64,000 nt of DNA from Clostridia bacterium (GCA_026416815.1 JAOAEJ010000041.1:23942-87941), one strand, 5' to 3'; shown: positions 37,238 to 47,309, counted from the stretch's first letter. The notes: generated by a model not told the origin, from the sequence alone. Numbers and translations are program-made.

Positions 37238-40200
37238 ATGAGTAACAATGTGAGAAGAATTTTTGTCGAAAAGAAAGTCGGTTTTGATATTGAAGCGCAG
37301 GGGATGTATCGTGACCTGAAGAGCAACCTTGGGATTTCAGGGCTAAAGTCTCTCAGAATAGTAAATAGGTATGATGTAGAAGGTATTTCCGATGAAGAGT
37401 ATCAAAAGTCGCGCAATACCATATTTTCTGAGCCGCCTGTAGATGTTGTATATGATGAAAACATTGATATAGATAAAAATGCAAGGATAATAGCAATCGA
37501 ATACCTTCCAGGTCAATACGATCAGAGGGCGGATTCTGCCTCCCAGTGTATACAGATACTCACGCAGGGGGAGAGGCCGGTTACAAAAGCAGCACGTTTG
37601 ATAGTTCTTGAGGGTGACATTTCCGATGAGGACTACAATAGAATAAGGGAATACTGCATAAACCCTGTTGAAAGTCAGGAAGCTTCGCTTAGTAAACCCT
37701 CTACACTAGACGTAGAAGCAAATATCCCTGAGGATGTAAAAGTACTCAGCGGATTTATAGCTATGAATGAGCAGGAGCTCCAGGGCTTTATGAACGAGAT
37801 GGGCTTTGCTATGTCCCTGGAAGACCTGCAATTCTGTCAGGCATACTTCAGGGATGAAGAAAAAAGAGACCCTTCAGTTACAGAAATAAAGATGATAGAT
37901 ACCTACTGGTCTGACCACTGCCGTCATACAACATTCCTCAGCAAAATAGAAGGAGTAGAGATAGAGCAGGGACCATATTACAATGCCATAAAATCTGCAT
38001 ATGACAGCTACCTTGAGTCCAGAAAATATGTATACGGCGATAGAGAAAAAGATGTATGCCTTATGGACATAGCAACTATGGCTATGAAAGAACTCAGAAA
38101 AAAAGGCAAACTGAACGACCTTGATGTTTCGGAAGAAATAAATGCATGCAGCATAGTAGTGAATGTAGATGTAAACGGTCAGGATGAAGAATGGCTGGTA
38201 ATGTTTAAAAACGAAACCCACAATCATCCAACAGAAATAGAACCCTTCGGTGGAGCGGCAACATGCCTGGGCGGAGCTATCAGAGACCCACTTTCAGGTA
38301 GATCCTATGTGTACCAGGCAATGCGTGTAACAGGAAGCGGTGACCCAAGGACAAAGGTAAAAGACACCATACCGGGAAAGCTTCCTCAGAGAAAAATTAC
38401 TACCGGAGCAGCCGCAGGCTACAGCTCCTACGGAAATCAGATCGGATTGGCAACAGGACAGGTAGCCGAGATTTACGATGAGGGCTATGTTGCAAAAAGG
38501 ATGGAGATAGGAGCAGTGATAGGCGCAGCTCCTAAGAAAAATGTAGTAAGGGAAAATCCTCAGCCTGGAGATGTGATAATACTGCTTGGGGGAAGAACAG
38601 GGCGCGACGGCTGCGGAGGTGCTACCGGTTCATCCAAGGAGCACACGGAAGAGTCACTTATGACCTGCGGAGCGGAAGTACAAAAGGGTAATCCTCCTAC
38701 AGAAAGAAAAATACAGCGTCTCTTTAGAAATCCTGCTGTAAGTACTATGATTAAGAAATGTAATGATTTTGGAGCAGGGGGAGTATCTGTTGCTATAGGT
38801 GAGCTGGCAGATGGCCTTGAGATAAATCTTGACGTTATACCTAAAAAATATGACGGCCTTGACGGAACCGAGCTAGCTATCTCCGAATCCCAGGAGCGTA
38901 TGGCTGTAGTAGTAGAGAAGGAAAATGTAGAGGCCTTTATTAAAGCTGCAGAGGACGAAAACCTTGAAGCTGTCGAAGTTGCAGTTGTAACAGCTGAAAA
39001 CAGGCTGAAAATGCAGTGGAGAGGCAAGTTAATAGTAAATATAAGCAGAGACTTTTTAAATACAAACGGTGTCAAGCAAATGGTTGACGTAGCAGTGGAA
39101 TCACCCGAAGCACAAAACAGCTTCTTCAAAAGGATAGCACCAGAGCTTGAAGAGTCTATAGAGAATATGGAAAAAACCTGGCTGACTAACCTCCAAAGGC
39201 TCAATGTTTGTAGTCAGAAGGGGCTTGTAGAGAGGTTTGACAGTACCATAGGAGCATGTACAATTACTATGCCTTTCGGTGGTAAATACCAGCTTAGTCC
39301 CGCTGAAGGTATGGCTGCAAAAATACCTGTACTAAATGGAGAGACTACAACCGGAACTGTTATGACTTACGGCTACAACCCGTCAATATCCAAATGGAGC
39401 CCCTTCCATGGAGCGCTCTATGCTGTTGTAGAGTCTGTTGCAAAGGTTGTAGCTATGGGCGGAGACTATAAAAATGCACGCCTTACCCTTCAGGAATACT
39501 TTGAAAAGCTGGGTAAAGACCCTAAAAAGTGGGGTAAGCCGTTCAGTGCATTATTGGGGGCATACTATGCTCAAGTAAAGCTGGGAATACCTGCAATAGG
39601 TGGAAAAGACAGTATGTCGGGAACCTTTAAGGATATGACTGTACCGCCAACTTTGGTTTCCTTTGCTGTAGATGTTGTAAATGCTGCTGATGTTATTTCA
39701 ACTGAATTTAAGCAAGTGGGCAGCAATGTAGTAGTAATCCCTCTGGATAGGGATGAAAACGAACTGCCTGACTTTGAACAGCTGGATAGAAACTACACAA
39801 AGATACATCAGCTGATAAAAGCAGGGAAAGTGTCGGCAGCACACACCGTCAGAACCGGAGGCATATCCGAGGCTATAAGCAAAATGTGCTTTGGTAATAA
39901 AATTGGCTTTAGATTTACAGATAAGGTGGGACCAAGAAGTCTCTTTACTGCGGACTACGGTTCAATTATCCTTGAAATACCTGCAAATGAAGACCTTGCA
40001 AAATTACTTGAAGGATTAAGATATACATTACTTGGTGTAACTATCGAAGAAGAAAATATAGTTGTAAATAATATATCTATATCTCTGGATTCAGCTATTG
40101 AAAAATGGGAGGAACCACTGGAAAAAATATTCCCTACAAGAGTGGATTCCGGTAATGAGGCACCGAAGCTGTATTCCTATGATAATGTAAGGCTGGTAAA

Positions 40201-41017
40201 ATCGTCTGTAACTGTAGCGAAGCCGAGAATATTTATACCTGTATTCCCAGGTACCAATTGTGAGTATGACACTGCTAGGGTGTTTGAAAAAGCTGGCGGT
40301 ATAGCTGATGTTATGGTTATCAAAAACCTGAATTCACAGGCAATAGAGCAGTCAATTGATATGATGGCTAAAAAGATAGATAACTCCCAGATAATAATGA
40401 TTCCAGGAGGATTTAGCGGCGGTGACGAGCCCGAAGGCTCAGGTAAGTTTATTGCAACAGCCTTTAGAAATCCTAAAGTAAAAGAAGCTGTAATGAGACT
40501 TCTCAAGCAGCGTGACGGCCTTATGCTGGGAATATGCAATGGATTCCAGGCGCTTATAAAGCTAGGTCTTGTGCCTTACGGTGAAATCAGGGAAGTGACC
40601 GATGAATGCCCTACACTGACGTTTAATACTATTGGACGTCATGCTTCGTGCATGGTTAGAACCAAAGTAGCTTCAACGCTTTCACCATGGCTGAAAAATG
40701 TAAACCTGGGGGATGTACACTCAATAGCGATTTCCCACGGAGAGGGAAGATTTGTTGCAAGCCCTGAGGTTTTGGCGATGTTGGAGAAAAACGGTCAGAT
40801 AGCAACGCAATATGTTGACCTTGAAGGTAATCCGACTTACGATATCAGATTTAACCCTAATGGTTCAATAGACGCTATTGAAGGTATTACAAGCCCTGAT
40901 GGAAGAGTACTTGGAAAAATGGGACACTCAGAAAGACTGGGAGATTACGTTGCAAAAAATATCCCTGGTGAAAAAGACCAGAAAATATTTGAGGCAGGCG
41001 TAGAGTACTTTAAATAA
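37238..41017 (+). CDS. purL: phosphoribosylformylglycinamidine synthase, single-chain type
   Basis: 1259 residues. It converts FGAR, glutamine and ATP to FGAM in purine synthesis. It is the long form that joins the small PurS-like N-domain, the two AIR-synthase-like halves and a C-terminal class-I glutaminase, whereas Bacillus uses separate PurS, PurL and PurQ. Visible motifs are DTYWSDHCRHTTF, FKNETHNHPTEIEPFGGAATCLGGAIRDPLSGR, GGKDSMSGTF, FPGTNCEYDTARVFEKAGG, and the glutaminase nucleophile in GICNGFQALIKLGL with a later SHGEGRF. The ATG follows AAGGGG. No other pur gene is adjacent, so it is expressed alone. Confidence 0.96.
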   Translation: MSNNVRRIFVEKKVGFDIEAQGMYRDLKSNLGISGLKSLRIVNRYDVEGISDEEYQKSRNTIFSEPPVDVVYDENIDIDKNARIIAIEYLPGQYDQRADSASQCIQILTQGERPVTKAARLIVLEGDISDEDYNRIREYCINPVESQEASLSKPSTLDVEANIPEDVKVLSGFIAMNEQELQGFMNEMGFAMSLEDLQFCQAYFRDEEKRDPSVTEIKMIDTYWSDHCRHTTFLSKIEGVEIEQGPYYNAIKSAYDSYLESRKYVYGDREKDVCLMDIATMAMKELRKKGKLNDLDVSEEINACSIVVNVDVNGQDEEWLVMFKNETHNHPTEIEPFGGAATCLGGAIRDPLSGRSYVYQAMRVTGSGDPRTKVKDTIPGKLPQRKITTGAAAGYSSYGNQIGLATGQVAEIYDEGYVAKRMEIGAVIGAAPKKNVVRENPQPGDVIILLGGRTGRDGCGGATGSSKEHTEESLMTCGAEVQKGNPPTERKIQRLFRNPAVSTMIKKCNDFGAGGVSVAIGELADGLEINLDVIPKKYDGLDGTELAISESQERMAVVVEKENVEAFIKAAEDENLEAVEVAVVTAENRLKMQWRGKLIVNISRDFLNTNGVKQMVDVAVESPEAQNSFFKRIAPELEESIENMEKTWLTNLQRLNVCSQKGLVERFDSTIGACTITMPFGGKYQLSPAEGMAAKIPVLNGETTTGTVMTYGYNPSISKWSPFHGALYAVVESVAKVVAMGGDYKNARLTLQEYFEKLGKDPKKWGKPFSALLGAYYAQVKLGIPAIGGKDSMSGTFKDMTVPPTLVSFAVDVVNAADVISTEFKQVGSNVVVIPLDRDENELPDFEQLDRNYTKIHQLIKAGKVSAAHTVRTGGISEAISKMCFGNKIGFRFTDKVGPRSLFTADYGSIILEIPANEDLAKLLEGLRYTLLGVTIEEENIVVNNISISLDSAIEKWEEPLEKIFPTRVDSGNEAPKLYSYDNVRLVKSSVTVAKPRIFIPVFPGTNCEYDTARVFEKAGGIADVMVIKNLNSQAIEQSIDMMAKKIDNSQIIMIPGGFSGGDEPEGSGKFIATAFRNPKVKEAVMRLLKQRDGLMLGICNGFQALIKLGLVPYGEIREVTDECPTLTFNTIGRHASCMVRTKVASTLSPWLKNVNLGDVHSIAISHGEGRFVASPEVLAMLEKNGQIATQYVDLEGNPTYDIRFNPNGSIDAIEGITSPDGRVLGKMGHSERLGDYVAKNIPGEKDQKIFEAGVEYFK

Positions 41018-41044
41018 AAGAGTGTATAACTAAATATAGTAGGA

Positions 41045-41087
41045 CAATCAAAAAGGAAGTGCAATTATGTCACTTCCTTTTTGATTG
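41045..41087. terminator. bidirectional terminator
   Basis: 17-bp perfect arms beginning CAATCAAAAAGGAAG, with runs of A and T on the two sides. It is shared by purL and the convergent asnB. Confidence 0.9.
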
Positions 41088-41114
41088 TAGACAACTAAAG
41101 TCTAAAACGGAAAA

Positions 41115-42956
41115 TTATACTATACTTACATTGTACTTTCTCATCCATGTATCTATCTGAATAAGATAAGCAAATAGCTGGGGAGTAGCCATCAGCTGAC
41201 CAAACCACGGCTTGCCGTAATCCGATTCGTTTGATGCAATCTGGCGTATAGACTTAATGTCAACCAGCGAGAGCAGCGGGGAACTGCTATCGTTCAGTAT
41301 ATCAAGCAGCCAGCTGTGTACAGCCTTCTCGTAGGCCGGATTATGAGTTTTGGGATAAGGGCTTTTACGCCTTTCCAGAACGTCATCAGGCAAAATACCT
41401 TTAAGTGCCTGACGTAATAGTCCTTTTTCTCTTCCACCCAAAGCCTTCATACTCCAAGGTATATTCCATACATATTGGACTAGGCGATGATCGCAGTAGG
41501 GGACGCGTACTTCCAGTCCCGATGCCATACTCATTCTATCCTTACGATCCAAAAGTGTAGACATAAACCAGTTTATATTAAGGTAAAACATCTCACGTCT
41601 ACGGGCTTCAAGAGGGTCTTCTCCCTGTAGTCTGGGGACTTCATCCAATGTCTCTCTGTACCTTCTGCTTACATAGTCCTCGGGACTAATAAAATTAATA
41701 ATGTCAGGGGAAAGGACTTTAGTACGTTCAGCCATTGTCCTTGACCAAGGGAAGGTATTCGCCTCTAGGGCGTCCTTTTTATGGAACCAAGGATACCCTC
41801 CAAAAACCTCATCGGCACATTCCCCGGATAAGCCTACTACATGACTTTTCTTTATTTCACGGCAGAAAAGCCACAGCGAAGAATCTACATCGGCCATTCC
41901 CGGTAAATCTCTTGCTTCCACTGCATCAACCAACGCTTTTACCAATTGAGGAGTATCAATTGTTATATAATGATGTAGCGTATCAAACTCTGTAGACATA
42001 CGCTTTACCCAAGGGGCATCGGAATTAGGCTGAAAGTCGCTAGGTTTAAAATAGATGTCATTGTCTACATAATCAATTGAAAAAGTATGTAGTTGCCCTC
42101 TATTTGTATTCTTAAAATGCTTTGCAGCTAAGGCTGAGATAGCACTGGAATCAAGCCCCCCCGACAAAAATGTACATACCGGTACGTCAGAAACAAGCTG
42201 GCGCTCTATAGTGTCAATAACAAGATCACGAACTTTTTGGATGGTTTCCTCAAGACTATCGGTATGAGGATAACTTTCCAGAGACCAATATTTGTGCTTA
42301 TGAAGTCCCTGTGCATTATATATCATGCAGTGGGACGGTCTAACTTCAGAAACATTTTTAAAAACTCCATGCCCTGGAGTACGTGCGGGGCCGAGTGCAA
42401 AAATCTCTGCCAAACCTTCCGAATCAATTTCAGGTTTTACAAAGGGATGTTTAAGGATAGCTTTGAGTTCCGAAGCAAATATTAATGAACTTTCTCGTAC
42501 CGCGTAAAATAATGGCTTAACTCCAAACCTGTCACGGGCAAGGAATAGGCTTTGCTCTTTCTCATTCCATACTCCAAAGGCGAAAATACCGTTTAAATGA
42601 TCTACGCAGTCGGGGCCCCATTCTATAAATGAGACTAGTAGTACTTCTGTATCGGAATTACTGTAAAAGATATGTCCTTTGGCTTCCAATTCCTTACGTA
42701 AATCCATAGTGTTGTACAGTTCGCCATTATAAATCAATACGTAGGTTGAGTCGCCTTGCTTACGAACCATAGGCTGTATTCCACCTGCCGGATCTACAAC
42801 AATAAGACGCCTGTGGCCAAGAGCTGCATGGGATGAGGTCCATATACCTTCTGCATCGGGACCACGGGGAACAAGCGTCTTAGTCATTTCTTCAATAATT
42901 GATTTGTGCTGGGATAAATCTGCTTTGAAATCTATCCAACCTGCTATTCCACACAT
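41115..42956 (-). CDS. asnB: asparagine synthase (glutamine-hydrolysing)
   Basis: 613 residues. The N-terminal class-II glutaminase begins MCGIAGWIDF with the nucleophile Cys2, followed by LGHRRLIVVD and YNGELYN. The synthetase half has the PP-loop motif FLSGGLDSSAIS (about residues 260-270) and the SGECADEVFGGYPW block. It makes asparagine from aspartate, or modifies a related carboxylate. AsnB paralogues also amidate cell-wall diaminopimelate, and that alternative cannot be excluded. The start follows AAGGGAGC. Confidence 0.93.
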   Translation of the reverse strand: MCGIAGWIDFKADLSQHKSIIEEMTKTLVPRGPDAEGIWTSSHAALGHRRLIVVDPAGGIQPMVRKQGDSTYVLIYNGELYNTMDLRKELEAKGHIFYSNSDTEVLLVSFIEWGPDCVDHLNGIFAFGVWNEKEQSLFLARDRFGVKPLFYAVRESSLIFASELKAILKHPFVKPEIDSEGLAEIFALGPARTPGHGVFKNVSEVRPSHCMIYNAQGLHKHKYWSLESYPHTDSLEETIQKVRDLVIDTIERQLVSDVPVCTFLSGGLDSSAISALAAKHFKNTNRGQLHTFSIDYVDNDIYFKPSDFQPNSDAPWVKRMSTEFDTLHHYITIDTPQLVKALVDAVEARDLPGMADVDSSLWLFCREIKKSHVVGLSGECADEVFGGYPWFHKKDALEANTFPWSRTMAERTKVLSPDIINFISPEDYVSRRYRETLDEVPRLQGEDPLEARRREMFYLNINWFMSTLLDRKDRMSMASGLEVRVPYCDHRLVQYVWNIPWSMKALGGREKGLLRQALKGILPDDVLERRKSPYPKTHNPAYEKAVHSWLLDILNDSSSPLLSLVDIKSIRQIASNESDYGKPWFGQLMATPQLFAYLIQIDTWMRKYNVSIV

Positions 42957-43501
42957 AAAAACTAAGCTCCCTTCATGATATATTTATTTATGTAAAGCAT
43001 AAAAAAGTGCCTAATGATAGGCTACTTTACCCTCTAAATAATTATGATTATCAATATCACTAATGCTTTACTATAATATATGATAAGCCATTAAATTCGG
43101 TACCTATTTGTTAGTATATAACTAGATATTATATTAAGTGTTAGTTTACAAAAAACAGCATTGTGTTTTATAATCTTATAAAAAACAACAATTATCTAAT
43201 TGTAATTGTCTAGGAAAGTTTATAAAATATAGAAAAATATTTAAAAAGAAGGGATAATCTAGAATAATGTAGAATTTATATATTACTAAATATGCTTAGG
43301 CGTGTTAACAAGGACACTGTATTAGTTGCTGTAAGTATAGTACTGTTTAGTATGGTTAGACGGATTCAAATTTTTACTGTGAGGAGGGGTGAGGCTAAGT
43401 AGAATTAGTTGAATATAAAGATAATTAGAGAATTAGAGAATTAGGTAGAAAACTTGTATATTATGAGCGGGTAGGCAATTAGTATAAGGGGATGATATAG
43501 T
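42957..43501. other. long AT-rich intergenic region between asnB and agrA
   Basis: 545 bp without a convincing gene. It contains GAGGAGGGGTGAGG (about 43381-43394), a ribosome-site-like stretch followed only by a seven-codon reading frame, and a tandem AGAGAATT repeat (about 43428-43444). It must hold the divergent promoters of asnB and the agrAC pair. Confidence 0.5.
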
Positions 43502-44221
43502 ATGCTTCAGATTGTTTTATGCGAGGATAATCAGCTTTACTTAAATAGTATTGCTAATACCGTCAAAAAAATACTAAGCCAAAATAACATAAATGGCAAG
43601 ATAGTATGTAAAGCAACAGACGCAAAAACAGTAGAAAATTATTTGAAGCACAATATGGCAAATGTTTTTTTTCTAGACATTGATTTGAAAAGTAAAGAGA
43701 CGGGGTATAATCTCGCAGAGAAAATAAGGGAGTATAATATACAAGCATATATAGTCTTTGTTACATGTCATTTTGAATTTGTTTTACAGGCATTTAAAGT
43801 ACAATGTTTTGATTTTCTTACCAAACCGGTAACGGAAGAGATACTTGAGCAATGTCTTCTGCGAATTTACAGAAATTATCTTGCTACAACCAGTATTCCT
43901 TTGAATAACGACAGGTGTATTGAAATCAAATCGGGCTCAAATATCTATAAAATAAAAACAAAAGATATTATATACATAGAGAGACAGGGCTTTAGAACCA
44001 TAGTATATACGGTGTATAGCGAAATTTCATGTTATGAAACATTGGATGCATTTGAAAAAATGCTTTCGGATAAAAACTTTGTAAGGTGTCATAAATCGTT
44101 TATTGCCAATAAGGCGTACATGAGTGAAATACACCTAAAGGAAAAAGTTATTTTTTTTGAAACTGGCCAGAAGTGTTACATAGGGCCCAAATATAAGAAG
44201 GAGCTGGTTGCAAGTGTCTGA
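43502..44221 (+). CDS. agrA: AgrA-like LytTR response regulator
   Basis: 239 residues. The receiver domain has the acidic pair in LCEDN (8-9), the phosphate-accepting D59 in VFFLDIDL and the conserved Lys in FLTKPV. The LytTR DNA-binding domain (about 140-239) shows IIYIERQGFRTIVYT and FVRCHKSFIANKAYM. AgrA-type regulators bind paired direct repeats upstream of agr promoters. It overlaps the histidine kinase gene by a few bases, and the peptide-making genes agrD and agrB lie convergent to it downstream. Confidence 0.9.
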   Translation: MLQIVLCEDNQLYLNSIANTVKKILSQNNINGKIVCKATDAKTVENYLKHNMANVFFLDIDLKSKETGYNLAEKIREYNIQAYIVFVTCHFEFVLQAFKVQCFDFLTKPVTEEILEQCLLRIYRNYLATTSIPLNNDRCIEIKSGSNIYKIKTKDIIYIERQGFRTIVYTVYSEISCYETLDAFEKMLSDKNFVRCHKSFIANKAYMSEIHLKEKVIFFETGQKCYIGPKYKKELVASV

Positions 44222-45515
44222 GGCAAGCGCAATTGTAGCAAGTATTGTCATAAATGTTATTACAATGCTCAATGCTGCTGTTTTTGCACAAATAATATTT
44301 AATTCAAAATTTAATATTAAGTTAGTGGCATTATATTCAGGTATTACAGGTTTGATTGGCAGTGGTGTTGCAATTTTTTTGGCAGATTATAACCCAAATA
44401 TAAAAATGATTTTAATGTTTGGTATTATGGTGCTGTTCTTAAAGCTAATCTTTAAGCTGAATTACAGCAAGAGCATAATAGCAACAGGTTTGTTTCTTAT
44501 ACTTCAGGCATTTGGAAATGCTGTTGCTTCTATTTGCTTGAGTGCTCTAGGATTTAGAAATATATTCGATGGTAACTTGAAGGTTTACATTATAGCTAAT
44601 ATTATAATCAACCTTGTGACTATTACGGCTTTTGTAATTATTAGGTCATTTAAATTATTTTCTCAACTGCCCAAAGAAGTTAAGACGAAAGCGTATGTTT
44701 CGAATGTAGTTTATATTCTGTTTACTATAGTGGTAATATCGGTAAATATGACCTATTGCTATCAATCCTACGGCAACATAAAAAATATAGAATACATAGT
44801 ATTTACTGCAGTTTTAATGCTAGGCTTTTTAATTTACAGTATAGTAAATACAAATACCCACTTTAAGTTGGAAACTAAGAGCCAGGAATTGCAGTATCAA
44901 ATATTTTATAATAAGACTCTAGACACCATAATGAGTGATTTATCAAGATTTAAGCATAACTATAGCAATGCTCTGAATGTACTTTATGCCTATACCAAAA
45001 TGAAAAAATGGGATGAACTGACAAAGTATATAGGTGAACTTGTAGGAGAAACCAATAGAGTAAATGAAGCAAACAGTATTATTATGCTTAATATAAAAAA
45101 TGCCGGTATCCTGGGCTTAATCACTGCAAAGACAGACTACGCTGCTAAGCAGAACGTCAATATTAAAATTAATGTTGCCGACGAAGTAAAGGAAATCAAT
45201 ATGAAAATCTCAGAACTATATGAGGTTCTTGGGATACTTTTGGATAATGCCATAGAGGCTGCTGCTGCAAGTACAGGAAGGTATGTTGGTTTGTATATTA
45301 CAAACAAGGATGGTATTGTAACCTTTAGTATTGAGAATTCTGTGGATCAAAAAGTAAAAATCAGTGAAATCTTTAATAAGGGATACTCTACTAAAGGATC
45401 CGGCAGGGGAATGGGCTTATGGTATATAGATAAGATTATGAGGAAGTATGATAATGTTATTCTCAATACTTTTTCAGAAGACAAGGCTTTTAGGCAAGAA
45501 CTGGTCATCTCATAG
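44214..45515 (+). CDS. agrC: AgrC-like sensor histidine kinase
   Basis: The start is placed at GTG 44214, ten bases after AAGGAG; a TTG at 44208 is closer (four bases). 433 residues. About six hydrophobic helices fill residues 5-215, the usual peptide-sensing membrane domain. The phosphate-accepting His is H248 in LSRFKHNYSNAL, and a GHKL ATPase follows with LLDNAIEAA (N box) and GSGRGMGLWYI (G box). It would detect the cyclic peptide made from AgrD by AgrB and pass phosphate to AgrA. The overlap with agrA implies translational coupling. The gene order (A before C) is opposite to the staphylococcal locus. Confidence 0.88.
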   Translation: MSEASAIVASIVINVITMLNAAVFAQIIFNSKFNIKLVALYSGITGLIGSGVAIFLADYNPNIKMILMFGIMVLFLKLIFKLNYSKSIIATGLFLILQAFGNAVASICLSALGFRNIFDGNLKVYIIANIIINLVTITAFVIIRSFKLFSQLPKEVKTKAYVSNVVYILFTIVVISVNMTYCYQSYGNIKNIEYIVFTAVLMLGFLIYSIVNTNTHFKLETKSQELQYQIFYNKTLDTIMSDLSRFKHNYSNALNVLYAYTKMKKWDELTKYIGELVGETNRVNEANSIIMLNIKNAGILGLITAKTDYAAKQNVNIKINVADEVKEINMKISELYEVLGILLDNAIEAAAASTGRYVGLYITNKDGIVTFSIENSVDQKVKISEIFNKGYSTKGSGRGMGLWYIDKIMRKYDNVILNTFSEDKAFRQELVIS

Positions 45516-45543
45516 TATATGTACTTGAATTAAAGAAAAGCAT

Positions 45544-45587
45544 AAAAAAGAAGCAAGCTCGTACAATTGCGGGCTTGCTTCTTTTTT
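45544..45587. terminator. bidirectional terminator between agrC and agrD
   Basis: 15-bp perfect arms AAAAAAGAAGCAAGC and GCTTGCTTCTTTTTT separate the two convergent halves of the agr locus. Confidence 0.93.
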
Positions 45588-45590
45588 CCT

Positions 45591-45752
45591 TTAGTCCTTT
45601 TTAACAAGACATGCAGGTATATCGGGTTGTCCATACCACCATAACGCACATATAGATGAAGACGTTTGGGCAATGAAAGTAGCGATAGTAACTACAGCTG
45701 ACAACATGAAGCACAGGCTAACGTTGGAGAAGTTTTTAACACTTTTGACCAT
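45591..45752 (-). CDS. agrD: AgrD-like cyclic-lactone autoinducer precursor
   Basis: A 53-residue gene with ATG at 45752-45750 and GGAAG eight bases upstream. It has the three-part layout of AgrD: an amphipathic N-terminus (MVKSVKNFSNVSLCFMLS), a hydrophobic middle, the peptide core around SSSICALWWYGQPDIP, and an acidic/basic tail ACLVKKD. The C..WW..QP..P pattern is the hallmark of clostridial AgrD. AgrB, 85 bp upstream on the same strand, would process it. By analogy with Clostridium perfringens, a five-residue thiolactone CALWW is the likely mature ring. That product is inferred. Confidence 0.88.
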   Translation of the reverse strand: MVKSVKNFSNVSLCFMLSAVVTIATFIAQTSSSICALWWYGQPDIPACLVKKD

Positions 45753-45837
45753 AAAATTTTCTTCCGGTATAAGTATAAACTTGTCTCTATCTCTTATAAC
45801 TAAACCGGAATTCCCCCCTTTTAATTTTTACTGTACC

Positions 45838-46437
45838 TCACACACTCCCATAGGAATTACCAGTAATTTTATAAGTTAGAGGTAGAATTGATATACATTC
45901 AGCCAAAGCAGAAAATGCAATGATGAGGGATATCGGCTGATAAGTGCATATAATTGATGTAACAAACATAAGGGCAAGGATAGAAAGAGAGAGGGTCTTA
46001 AGATGTTTTCTCTGCTTCCTGCTTACCACAGGTTTACATTTGTGGTCACTAGGTGCATAAACGGATACTACAATAAGGCATAGAGCAAATACTAAGGAGA
46101 TTAAGGGTACTCTATGACTAGTAGGTAAATATATAGACAAGTAGACTACGCCGTAAAACATAAGACTGTTTGCTACAAGGCAGCCTGTCCAGGTTTTTGC
46201 ATGAACTCCTCCGGCAAAGGAGCGAAGGAGACCGAAGCTTACCATTGCAATAATTGTATAATTTAATATACCTAAAAAATAAGCGGCAGCGAGTGTTATA
46301 ACCATCTTTATACTGTCCGAAACAAGTAAATGAATACCATAACTAACGACTTGGCACTGCTCCTCGTTCATGTCTTTCAAGTTTTTTTTCGCAACATTTG
46401 TCAAGTTTCTGCTGAATGTTTCTATTATAGAAGTCAT
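45838..46437 (-). CDS. agrB: AgrB-like accessory gene regulator protease
   Basis: The start is taken as ATG 46437, with GGTGATAG just before it; an upstream ATG at 46479 would add 14 residues. 199 residues with about five membrane helices. The catalytic His and Cys of AgrB cysteine proteases are both present in SFAGGVHAKTWTGC (H79 and C86 from this start). AgrB cuts AgrD and joins the ends into a thiolactone. agrD follows on the same strand after an 85-bp gap, so B and D form one operon. Confidence 0.93.
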   Translation of the reverse strand: MTSIIETFSRNLTNVAKKNLKDMNEEQCQVVSYGIHLLVSDSIKMVITLAAAYFLGILNYTIIAMVSFGLLRSFAGGVHAKTWTGCLVANSLMFYGVVYLSIYLPTSHRVPLISLVFALCLIVVSVYAPSDHKCKPVVSRKQRKHLKTLSLSILALMFVTSIICTYQPISLIIAFSALAECISILPLTYKITGNSYGSV

Positions 46438-46762
46438 CACTATCACCATGCCTTTTGAAAATTTATTATGTAAATACAAAATTTCTTAGCAGGCAAAAAG
46501 TCTTTGAAAGCTTGTGTGTTTTATATTTTACAGAGTTAAGGCTATGAAAAAACAGAATACTATTGAAATGTTGTTTTTTACTATCAAAATGAATTGCATT
46601 ATAATTTTGATGATTAAAATTGTGGTTAACTAAGGTATGTAATAGATAGGTTTGACGGCATTTACCAAAGTTAAAAATAAATTTTGTTAATTTGATTTAA
46701 TTTGGGTATATTTATGATATAAATAATAAAAAGTAAAAGTTTTTACTAGGAGGATATTGAAT
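46438..46762. other. intergenic region between agrB and ferritin
   Basis: About 325 bp, very AT-rich. It contains the divergent promoters of agrBD and ferritin. No clear hairpin, operator or small gene was seen. Confidence 0.5.
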
Positions 46763-47281
46763 ATGGTTAGTGAAAAAGTGCAGAAAAAGCTTAACGAGCA
46801 AATCCAAAAGGAGTTTTACTCCGCATATCTCTATTTATCAATGGAGGCTTATCTGGCTTCACGAAATCTTAATGGGTTTGCAAACTTTTTCAGAGTACAG
46901 GCGCAGGAAGAACGCGATCATGCGATGATGTTTTTTAACTATGTAAATAAAGTTGGCGGAAAAGTGGAACTGGGACAGATAGATGCACCAAAGGGTGATT
47001 TTGAATCTCTTGAGGAAGTGTTTAAAATGGCTCTTGAGCATGAACAGTTTGTTACAAAATCAATTTATAGCATAGTAGACCTGGCTCAAGAAGAAAAAGA
47101 CCATAAAACAAACGCCTTTGTACAGTGGTTTGTAAATGAGCAAGCGGAAGAAGAAGAAACGGCTGAATACAACTTGAGAAGATTACAGCTTGTAGGCACT
47201 GACGGAAGAGGAATACTTATGTTGGACACTGAGCTTGCTCAAAGGGTATATACACCGCCTGCAGGAGTACAGCAAGTATAA
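46763..47281 (+). CDS. ftnA: ferritin
   Basis: The start is ATG 46763, nine bases after AGGAGG. 172 residues. The four-helix bundle carries the ferroxidase residues in QKEFYSAYLYLSMEAYL (Glu), FRVQAQEERDHAMMFF (Glu-Glu-His) and LAQEEKDHKTNAFVQWFVNEQAEEEE (Glu, Gln, Glu). It resembles bacterial non-haem FtnA rather than bacterioferritin, having no haem-binding Met in the usual place. It stores iron as a mineral core in a 24-mer and limits Fenton chemistry on oxygen exposure. The next gene, 28 bp downstream, is a TM1266-like protein and may be co-transcribed. Confidence 0.95.
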   Translation: MVSEKVQKKLNEQIQKEFYSAYLYLSMEAYLASRNLNGFANFFRVQAQEERDHAMMFFNYVNKVGGKVELGQIDAPKGDFESLEEVFKMALEHEQFVTKSIYSIVDLAQEEKDHKTNAFVQWFVNEQAEEEETAEYNLRRLQLVGTDGRGILMLDTELAQRVYTPPAGVQQV

Positions 47282-47309
47282 AAAATATTTATAGGTGAGG
47301 GGGAATTTT

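Noticed and set aside
43381..43420. Small gene after the ribosome-site-like GAGGAGGGGTGAGG upstream of agrA
   Set aside because: The only reading frame after it stops after seven codons, and no AgrD-like or leader-peptide pattern is visible.
45673..45879. Plus-strand open frame of 68 codons opposite agrD
   Set aside because: The minus strand encodes a clear AgrD with a ribosome site. The plus frame is antisense and lacks both a ribosome site and any motif.
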